Source: an uncultured Collinsella sp. (lineage in GTDB: Bacteria > Actinomycetota > Coriobacteriia > Coriobacteriales > Coriobacteriaceae). From it: a DNA stretch of 11,452 bases. Of the stretch, positions 6,677-11,452 are shown piece after piece. A program made the position numbers and the translations under genes. Numbering within the stretch: the stretch's first letter is position 1; each line of letters opens with the position of its first letter. The stretch lies in assembly GCA_902494295.1 (NCBI GenBank), contig CABUSL010000062.1, positions 1 to 11,452 on the forward strand. Reading direction: 5' to 3'. The notes beneath the pieces are model-generated. The model searched no databases. It saw nothing but the letters and a program-made list of their open reading frames with translations, and was not told the origin of the DNA.

Positions 6677-7573
6677 CTAGATATGCTGACGAATCGCGTC
6701 GATATAGGCCCGACCGTAGCGCGTGAGCGTCGTGTTCTTGCGCGTGATGATGCCAATCTCCATGTACTCGTCCACGTCGAGCGGAATCGAGATAATGCCG
6801 GGGCCGTTGAGCTCGTGGCTGATCACGCCCGAGCATACCGTGTAGCCGTTGAGGCCCATGGCCAAATTGAACAACGTCGCACGGTCGCGCACGCGGATAT
6901 TTTTGCGACGCTCGAACGTCGAGGTCAGCTCCTCGGAATAGTAAAACGAGTTGTAGCTGCCCTGCTCGTAGGACAGGAACGGGTAGTCTTCCAGATCCTC
7001 GAGCGTCACGCTGGAGCGGCCCGCCAGCGGATGGTCGGCGCAGACGAAGACATGCGGCGTGGCGCAGAAGAGCCCTTCGAACACGAGCTCGTTGGCGGCA
7101 AGCATGCGCTCGATGACCTCGCGATTGTGCTCCGACAGATACAGGATGCCGAGTTCGCTTTTCATATGCGCGACATCCTCGATAATTTCGTGGGTCTGCT
7201 CCTCGCGCAGGGTAAAGTCGTAGCGCGCGGCATCGAACTCGCGAATCACATCGACAAACGCATTAACGGCAAAGGAATAATGCTGGCAGCTCACACTAAA
7301 GTGCGGCACCTGCTCGGACGTGCCTTTGTACTTGCCCTCGAGCAGGTCGGCTTGGTCGAGCACCTGGCGCGCGTAGCCCAAGAAGGTCTCGCCTTCCTCG
7401 GACACAATGACGCCCTTGTTGGTGCGCTCAAAGATATGCACACCCATCTCGTTTTCGAGATCGCGAATCGACGCGGTAATCGAGGGCTGCGACACAAAGA
7501 GCCGGCGCGAGGCCTCGGTGATGCTACCGCATTCGGCAACCTTAACAACATATCTGAGCTGCTGAAGCTTCAT
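6677..7573 (-). CDS. LysR-type transcriptional regulator
   Basis: This 298-residue regulator starts at ATG 7573, with AGAAGG just upstream; the in-frame extension to 7780 lies inside the HAD gene and is an artefact. Residues 1-60 form the winged helix-turn-helix (MKLQQLRYVVKVAECGSITEASRRLFVSQPSIT...). The substrate-binding domain spans about 90-295 and should sense a small effector. The gene begins 10 bases after the HAD stop, so the two are probably co-transcribed. It is followed by the MetE-like gene in the same orientation, with a LysR-type dyad between them, so control of methionine or one-carbon metabolism is the reasonable inference. LysR regulators are more often divergent from their target; a tandem arrangement is less usual. 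A small hairpin after its stop (about 6658-6672) could be a weak terminator. The effector is unknown. Confidence 0.9.
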   Translation of the reverse strand: MKLQQLRYVVKVAECGSITEASRRLFVSQPSITASIRDLENEMGVHIFERTNKGVIVSEEGETFLGYARQVLDQADLLEGKYKGTSEQVPHFSVSCQHYSFAVNAFVDVIREFDAARYDFTLREEQTHEIIEDVAHMKSELGILYLSEHNREVIERMLAANELVFEGLFCATPHVFVCADHPLAGRSSVTLEDLEDYPFLSYEQGSYNSFYYSEELTSTFERRKNIRVRDRATLFNLAMGLNGYTVCSGVISHELNGPGIISIPLDVDEYMEIGIITRKNTTLTRYGRAYIDAIRQHI

Positions 7574-7583
7574 AGCCTTCTCC

Positions 7584-8492
7584 CTAGACGTTCGTGACGC
7601 CAAAACCTGCCGCGTCCATTTGACGCATAAACGACGGCATCTCCCCCGTCGCGGCGCAGGCGGCAATCTGATGCAGAGCCCCGGCAACCGCATCATCTGC
7701 CGCAGCGCCGATATGCCAGCGCGCGGCAGCCGTGACGGCCTCGTTGGCATTGGCGACTGCAACGGAGTTAGGAACGGCATCGATCATGGGCAAATCGTTA
7801 TCAGAATCGCCGAATACGGCCACCTCGTCGGGCGTCAGGCCCAAAGCGCGCGCCAGCTCCAGCGCAGCGCAGCCCTTGTCCCAACCAGCCGGAAGGATGT
7901 CGAACAGGCGCACTCGGTTGTTGGGAAACACAAGCGAGAGTTCCGGCACCTCAGCGGCAACGCGCTCACGTAGCTCCGCGAGCTCCTCACGCGAACGGGC
8001 ACTCCAGATATTCGCCTTAAACACCGACGCGTCATCGACGACGGGACGGCACGGGGCCTCTTCGCCTTTGAGCCATGCGTTGCCGCCCGACTCCATGGCG
8101 CGACGAACGCGCTCGGGATCACTCGTCACGCAATAGGCATCGTTGCCCCAAAAGTCATCGCCCAGGCCATAGACTTTTAGAAATGTATCGTCGGTCTCTT
8201 GCTCCAGATAGTCGGCCAAACGCATCAGAGCATCGTTGTCGATTGCGCGCGAGGCGACTACTTCGCCGCCGACAAACATCACCTGGCCGTTACAGAACGC
8301 GCCAGTCGAAAAACACTCGGAACGATTTTTGAACATCCAGCCCATCGCGGACGGCTGGCGACCCGAAACCGGGCCAAAGTGCAGACCCGCTGCCTGCATG
8401 GCATGAATGCCCTCAATGGCGTAGTCGCTGGCGCCGTCATGCCCGGCCGGAATCAGCGTATCGTCCATATCGGTCAGCACAAGTTTGATCAT
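7584..8492 (-). CDS. Cof-type HAD-superfamily phosphatase (IIB)
   Basis: This 302-residue haloacid-dehalogenase-fold hydrolase is of the Cof/YidA kind, cytoplasmic and likely acting on sugar phosphates or other small phosphomonoesters. Motif I is TDMDDT (Asp8 nucleophile, Asp10 acid/base), motif II is Ser43 in PVSGRQ, motif III is Lys206 in PAGWDKG and motif IV is GDSDND (228-233). The C2-type cap lies between motifs II and III (about 75-195). Start ATG at 8492 has GGGGA upstream. It is the first gene of a probable HAD-LysR transcript and is divergent from the thiamine operon across a region with a strong inverted repeat. Some Cof-like enzymes hydrolyse thiamine-pyrimidine or cofactor phosphates. 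The proximity to thiM is suggestive, but nothing in the sequence proves it. Family secure; substrate unknown. Confidence 0.9.
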   Translation of the reverse strand: MIKLVLTDMDDTLIPAGHDGASDYAIEGIHAMQAAGLHFGPVSGRQPSAMGWMFKNRSECFSTGAFCNGQVMFVGGEVVASRAIDNDALMRLADYLEQETDDTFLKVYGLGDDFWGNDAYCVTSDPERVRRAMESGGNAWLKGEEAPCRPVVDDASVFKANIWSARSREELAELRERVAAEVPELSLVFPNNRVRLFDILPAGWDKGCAALELARALGLTPDEVAVFGDSDNDLPMIDAVPNSVAVANANEAVTAAARWHIGAAADDAVAGALHQIAACAATGEMPSFMRQMDAAGFGVTNV

Positions 8493-8520
8493 GAGGTCCC
8501 CATTCGTATCGGTCCTACCT

Positions 8521-8526
8521 ATTGTA
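8521..8526 (-). promoter_or_regulatory. Probable -10 box for the HAD-LysR operon
   Basis: TACAAT on the minus strand would give a leader of about 22 bases. No -35 consensus is present, and the expected -35 position is occupied by the inverted repeat at 8531-8563. Confidence 0.45.
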
Positions 8527-8530
8527 ACGA

Positions 8531-8563
8531 CCTGCCAAAATAAACCCGTCCCTTTTTGGCAGG
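8531..8563. repeat. 10-bp inverted repeat between divergent promoters, candidate operator
   Basis: CCTGCCAAAA (8531-8540) and TTTTGGCAGG (8554-8563) are exact reverse complements with a 13-base spacer. The dyad lies between the -10 boxes of the HAD operon and the thiamine operon, covering both -35 regions. No gene reads through it and there is no U-tract in a useful place, so an operator is more likely than a terminator. Confidence 0.6.
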
Positions 8564-8571
8564 TGCGTTAG

Positions 8572-8577
8572 TATAGG
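8572..8577 (+). promoter_or_regulatory. Possible -10 box of the thiamine operon
   Basis: TATAGG lies about 12-15 bases before the start of the TPP aptamer, the spacing expected for a riboswitch transcript. The -35 position is poor and overlaps the right arm of the inverted repeat. Confidence 0.4.
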
Positions 8578-8589
8578 GAACAACAGATT

Positions 8590-8687
8590 CGATGCGGGAG
8601 TGCCGGCGGTGCAAACCACAAGGCTGAGAGGGCATGGGGCCCAATCCTTTGAACCTGTCAGTTAATGCTGGCGTAGGGAGCATGCCG
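8590..8687 (+). ncRNA. TPP riboswitch aptamer (THI element)
   Basis: The conserved THI-box blocks are all present and in order: CGGGAGTGCC (8595-8604), GGCTGAGAGGGC (8622-8633), CCTTTGAACCTG (8647-8658), GTTAATGCTGGCGTAGGGA (8661-8679). ATGC (8592-8595) and GCAT (8680-8683) can close P1. It senses thiamine pyrophosphate and precedes thiM, a thiamine-salvage gene, which agrees with its known role. It is followed by a strong terminator hairpin and, beyond that, the thiM ribosome binding site. High TPP should reduce expression of the thiM operon. Confidence 0.97.
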
Positions 8688-8743
8688 CCTTTACAGGGGC
8701 GCTGTCTATGCACAGCGCCCCTTTTCTATGCCAAGGAGGCATG
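8681..8743 (+). promoter_or_regulatory. Candidate anti-Shine-Dalgarno pairing in the riboswitch platform
   Basis: CATGCCGCCTT (8681-8691) can pair with AAGGAGGCATG (8733-8743): ten of eleven positions, with one G-A mismatch. This covers the whole thiM Shine-Dalgarno AAGGAGG (8733-8739) and encloses the terminator hairpin. The same CATGCC is also fully complementary to GGCATG inside the aptamer (8631-8636). A local hairpin ATGCC-AAGGA-GGCAT (8728-8742) gives a third option. Functional use is inferred from complementarity only. Confidence 0.5.
8696..8727 (+). terminator. Riboswitch terminator hairpin
   Basis: GGGGCGCTGT (8696-8705) and ACAGCGCCCC (8712-8721) form a perfect 10-bp stem with loop CTATGC, followed by TTTTCT. 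It lies between the TPP aptamer and the thiM ribosome binding site, indicating control by premature termination. A clean antiterminator is not obvious: a short CGCC/GGCG pairing (8686-8689 with 8698-8701) is the best local candidate. Confidence 0.9.
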
Positions 8744-8747
8744 TGCA

Positions 8748-9587
8748 GTGATTGATTCGGAACAGCTTAAGCAAAATGTGGTCAAGGCCGTGGATGAGAT
8801 TCGCGCCACCAATCCAATGGCCGGCTCCATCACCAACACGGTGACGATTGACTTTGTCGCCAACGCGCAGCTCGCCGTGGGCGGTTCGGCCGCCATGGTC
8901 TATCTGCCCGACGAGGGCGAGGCGCTCGTTGCCGGCGGCGGCGCCATCTATCTCAACATGGGCACGCTCTTCCCCATCTACGAGCAGACGATTCCCCGCG
9001 CGGCCAAGGCGGCACACGACGCCGGCAAGCCCTGGGTGCTCGATCCGGTGGGCCTGGGCATCGGCAGCCTGCGCACCCAGCTGGTAAACGAGCTCAAGCA
9101 GTACAAGCCCGCCATCGTGCGCGGCAACGCTTCCGAGATCATCGCGCTCGCCGGCCTGTGGGGTCTTGAGGGCGAGGCGGCTGATCTGAGCCGCGTGCGC
9201 GGTGTCGATACCACCGACACGGTCGACGCCGCCCGCGATGCCGCCGTGGCGCTCGCCCGTTACACCGGCGGCGCCGTAGTGGTCTCGGGCGAAGTCGACC
9301 TAATCACCGACGGCACGACGGTGGCCAAGTCCCACGGCGGCAGCCCGCTCATGTCAAAGATCACCGGCTGCGGCTGCTCGCAGGGCGGCGTGCTGGCCGT
9401 GTACGCCTGCGTCACCGATCCGTTTACGGCGGCAGTCTGCGGCACCGCGGTCTACAACGTTGCCGGCACGCGTGCCGCCGCTGTCGCCGATGCCCCGGCA
9501 AGCTTTAAGGTCGCCTTTATCGACGAGCTCTACCGCGCGACCGCCCAAGACATCGCCAACAACCAGCTCGAGCTCGAGGAGGCATAG
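8748..9587 (+). CDS. thiM: Hydroxyethylthiazole kinase ThiM
   Basis: This 279-residue ribokinase-like enzyme phosphorylates 4-methyl-5-(2-hydroxyethyl)thiazole, salvaging the thiazole half of thiamine. Motifs: SITNTVTIDFVANAQLAVGGSAAM (27-50), WVLDPVGLGIG (96-106), VRGNASEI (124-131) and the phosphate-binding TGCGC (206-210) with the catalytic Cys210. The GTG at 8748 is chosen because AAGGAGG lies eight bases upstream. The ATG at 8741 is out of frame and hits a stop within five codons. The in-frame ATG at 8634 lies inside the riboswitch and is not credible. It is the first gene of the TPP-controlled operon. The ribosome binding site of the next gene lies within its last codons, three bases separating stop and start, so translation is probably coupled. 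Confidence 0.95.
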   Translation: MIDSEQLKQNVVKAVDEIRATNPMAGSITNTVTIDFVANAQLAVGGSAAMVYLPDEGEALVAGGGAIYLNMGTLFPIYEQTIPRAAKAAHDAGKPWVLDPVGLGIGSLRTQLVNELKQYKPAIVRGNASEIIALAGLWGLEGEAADLSRVRGVDTTDTVDAARDAAVALARYTGGAVVVSGEVDLITDGTTVAKSHGGSPLMSKITGCGCSQGGVLAVYACVTDPFTAAVCGTAVYNVAGTRAAAVADAPASFKVAFIDELYRATAQDIANNQLELEEA

Positions 9588-9590
9588 GCC

Positions 9591-9932
9591 ATGTCCGAGC
9601 CCGCAACCAATACCGGCATGAACACGCTCGTCGCTGTGGCCATCGCCCCGTGCGGCACCGGCGATGAGCTATCCGCCGAGGTCGCCGAGGTCGTTCGCGT
9701 CATTCGCGAGAGCGGCCTTCCCAACCGCACCACCTCGATGTTCACCGAGATCGAGGGCGACTGGGACGAGGTCATGCAGGTCGTGCGCGACGCAACCTTT
9801 GTGTTGGCGAGCAAGGGCATCCGCACCGAAGTCGTGCTCAAGGCCGATATTCGACCCGGATTTACCGACACCATGACCGGCAAACTCGAGCGCATGGAAG
9901 CACAGATCAAAAAGCAGGAGGAAGCACGATGA
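9591..9932 (+). CDS. Thiamine-binding protein of the MTH1187/UPF0045 (Thiamine_BP) family
   Basis: This 113-residue small protein has the beta-alpha-beta fold family signature: an N-terminal strand VAVAIAPCGTGDELSAEVAEVV, then the central SGLPNRTTSMFTEIEGDWDEVMQVV and a second alpha/beta half ending in a charged tail (MEAQIKKQEEAR). Relatives (MTH1187, YqgV, YkoF domains) bind thiamine or its pyrimidine but have no known catalytic activity. Its place between thiM and thiE, three bases after thiM and with its stop overlapping the thiE start (ATGA), strongly supports a thiamine-related role such as binding or buffering a pathway intermediate. No signal peptide or membrane segment is present, so it acts in the cytoplasm. 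It is not an ABC-transporter solute-binding protein. Confidence 0.88.
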   Translation: MSEPATNTGMNTLVAVAIAPCGTGDELSAEVAEVVRVIRESGLPNRTTSMFTEIEGDWDEVMQVVRDATFVLASKGIRTEVVLKADIRPGFTDTMTGKLERMEAQIKKQEEAR

Positions 9933-10624
9933 GCATCCGCGACAACCTTGATATCTCGGCCTATCTCGTACTTGGCCCCGAAAACACGCTGGGACGTCCC
10001 GTGGGCGATGTGGTGGCCCAGGCGCTCGATGCCGGCTTTACCTGCATCCAGGTGCGCTCCAAGGTGGCAAGCGCCCGCGAGATCATCGCACTGACCGGCG
10101 ACGCCGCGCAGGCAATCGCACAGGCCGGCAAGACCGGTCAGGTCGCCCTGTTAATCGACGACCGCCTGGACTGCGTACTCGCCGCGCGCGAGCAGGGTAT
10201 TGCTGTCGATGGCGTGCACGTGGGCCAGAGCGATATTCCCGTCGAGGTCTGCCGCAAACTTTTGGGCCCCGATGCCATCGTGGGCCTTTCGGCCCGCTGC
10301 GAGGAGATGCTCGAATACGTCAAGACCGCCGACATGAGTCTGGTCGACTACCTGGGCATCGGCCCGCTCCACGAGACCGAGACCAAGCGCGATTGCGGAC
10401 GCGCGGCCGACGGCTCCATCATCACCAAAAGCTTTGAGGACCTGGCCGCACTCCACGCGGCAAGCCCCGTGCCCATCGTGGTGGGCGGCGGCGTCAAGAC
10501 GGCCGACCTGCCGCAGCTCAAGGCCACCGGCGTCGACGGCTTCTTTGTGGTGAGCGCGGTCTGCAGTGCCGACGACCCCCACGCCGCAGCCAAGGAGCTC
10601 GTCGACACCTGGCAGCAGGCATAG
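9929..10624 (+). CDS. thiE: Thiamine-phosphate synthase ThiE
   Basis: This 231-residue TIM-barrel enzyme joins HMP pyrophosphate with thiazole phosphate (the ThiM product) to give thiamine monophosphate. Motifs: CIQVRSK (39-45), LIDDRLD (75-81), DGVHVGQSDIP (94-104), VGLSA (118-122), VDYLGIGPLHETETK (139-153) and IVVGGGVK (183-190). The segment after TETK (RDCGRAADGS) is somewhat longer than in many ThiE proteins. Start ATG at 9929 overlaps the previous stop by four bases and is preceded by AGGAGG. No thiD, thiC or thiG is seen in this window, so HMP-PP must come from elsewhere in the genome or from uptake. Last gene of the riboswitch operon. Confidence 0.95.
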   Translation: MSIRDNLDISAYLVLGPENTLGRPVGDVVAQALDAGFTCIQVRSKVASAREIIALTGDAAQAIAQAGKTGQVALLIDDRLDCVLAAREQGIAVDGVHVGQSDIPVEVCRKLLGPDAIVGLSARCEEMLEYVKTADMSLVDYLGIGPLHETETKRDCGRAADGSIITKSFEDLAALHAASPVPIVVGGGVKTADLPQLKATGVDGFFVVSAVCSADDPHAAAKELVDTWQQA

Positions 10625-10667
10625 GCATAAGCCGAGCAGCTGATTCGCAGCCTCATATCTTCTAGAG

Positions 10668-10715
10668 CGGAAAGCGCATCCCAGTTTGGACCTCCATTCC
10701 GGGATGCGCTTTCCG
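10668..10715. terminator. Inverted repeat between converging genes, probable bidirectional terminator
   Basis: CGGAAAGCGCATCCC (10668-10682) and GGGATGCGCTTTCCG (10701-10715) are exact reverse complements of 15 bp with an 18-base loop. It lies 43 bases after the thiE stop and 10 bases after the stop of the converging patatin gene. There is no long U-tract beyond the stem, so termination efficiency is uncertain, but the position is typical of a shared terminator. Confidence 0.7.
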
Positions 10716-10725
10716 TATGCAACCC

Positions 10726-11452
10726 CTACCCCGCTAGGTAGGCCTCCAACGCCGGCAAAGTCGCCTCCGCATCGCGGCGACCGACCTGGTAGATGCGCTC
10801 GAGCTCATCCGGTTCGCGGCACAGCGACGGCACCTTCACCGATTCGCTCGGCCGCACCACAAAGACCTCGCCGGCAGACTCGCGACGTGCCAGGTCATCG
10901 AGCGTGGCATTGTAGACCTCATGCCGATGCTCAAGCGCTGCGACAAACTCTGGGTAGTGACGGAACACGCGCCGCAGCATGGGCATCACGCTGTTGGGCT
11001 GCTTCACAAAGCCCGCCGGCTGCGTGAGCACCACGATATTGCGGTCATACCCCTGCGCAAACAGCCATGCGCTGGGAATAGAATCAGCCACGCCACCATC
11101 CAGATACTTATGCCCGTCAATAGCAACGGGACGCGTCGCCACGGGAATAGCAGACGACGCCCGGATCCACTCGATATCCCGCTCGTCGCCATAAGGCAGG
11201 TCATGGTAGACGGCCTTGCCCGTCTCGATATCGGTACACACGCACGTAAACCGCATGGAGCAGGCACGATATGTCTCCAAATCGATGGGATCGCGCTCGA
11301 TGGGCACCTCGTGATAGGCAAAATCGGCATTGAACATATCGCCGGTCCGCAGCCAGCTTGCTACACCCGCATAGCGCTTGTCGGCACAATAGGCCTTGTT
11401 ATAGCGAATGGCGCGGCCGATCTGGCGCGATTTAAAATTGTAGCCAAACGCC
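10726..11452 (-). CDS. Patatin-like phospholipase family protein (partial, 5' end beyond the window)
   Basis: The reading frame is open from the right edge (first full codon at 11451) to the stop at 10726, so only the C-terminal 241 residues or so are seen. The internal Met at 11337 is not the start: the upstream frame codes for conserved patatin residues (DKRYAGVASWLRTGD-M-FNADFAYHEVP). The catalytic-dyad aspartate is visible in YLDGGVADSIPS, preceded by the typical SSAIPVATRPVAIDG. The GxSxG nucleophile motif should lie beyond the edge. Relatives (YjjU-type) are predicted cytoplasmic acyl hydrolases acting on lipids. It converges on thiE and shares the inverted repeat at 10668-10715. Function beyond lipid acyl hydrolase is not determinable. 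Confidence 0.88.
   Translation of the reverse strand, partial: AFGYNFKSRQIGRAIRYNKAYCADKRYAGVASWLRTGDMFNADFAYHEVPIERDPIDLETYRACSMRFTCVCTDIETGKAVYHDLPYGDERDIEWIRASSAIPVATRPVAIDGHKYLDGGVADSIPSAWLFAQGYDRNIVVLTQPAGFVKQPNSVMPMLRRVFRHYPEFVAALEHRHEVYNATLDDLARRESAGEVFVVRPSESVKVPSLCREPDELERIYQVGRRDAEATLPALEAYLAG

Noticed and set aside
6653..7597. 314-codon plus-strand open frame opposite the LysR gene
   Set aside because: Antisense shadow of the LysR gene; its composition is that of a reverse-complement reading and no family is recognised.

Overview
The window looks like a stretch of chromosome from a gut-associated high-GC Gram-positive bacterium, most likely a Coriobacteriia member such as Collinsella. 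This is inferred from base composition (roughly 60 % G+C by eye), compact gene spacing, strong AGGAGG-type ribosome binding sites, a bile-salt-hydrolase gene, and the style of the thiamine-salvage operon and terminators. No transposase, integrase, CRISPR array, rRNA or tRNA is visible. It reads as ordinary core/metabolic chromosome rather than a mobile island.

Left part (1-3930). A choloylglycine-hydrolase/bile salt hydrolase gene (minus) lies downstream of a small peptide-deformylase-like gene (minus), separated by an intrinsic terminator. The deformylase-like protein lacks the catalytic glutamate of the HExxH motif. Divergent from it is an AzgA/PbuG-type purine permease (plus) with its own terminator. 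A small alpha/beta-hydrolase esterase (plus) follows and ends in a long symmetrical terminator shared with the converging uracil permease.

Middle part (3930-8492), all minus. The transcription order is HAD (Cof-type) phosphatase, LysR-type regulator, MetE-C-terminal-like (YxjG/YxjH-type) methyltransferase, UraA-type uracil permease. HAD and LysR are 10 bases apart and probably one operon. The LysR-to-methyltransferase gap holds a well-formed inverted repeat (8+8 bp, spacer 7) centred about 66 bases upstream of a predicted start site, the classic position for a LysR activator. A perfect 14-bp palindrome lies on the promoter itself.

Right part (8493-11452). A divergent control region carries a 10+10 bp inverted repeat and then a TPP riboswitch with a strong terminator. 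It leads thiM - Thiamine_BP (MTH1187 family) - thiE, a tightly coupled thiazole-salvage operon. The riboswitch expression platform also contains a sequence complementary to the thiM Shine-Dalgarno. A long inverted repeat separates thiE from a converging patatin-like phospholipase gene that runs off the right edge.

No clearly new multi-gene system is present. The items most worth a second look are the deformylase-like protein without its catalytic Glu, the possible dual-mode TPP riboswitch, and the two operator-like inverted repeats.
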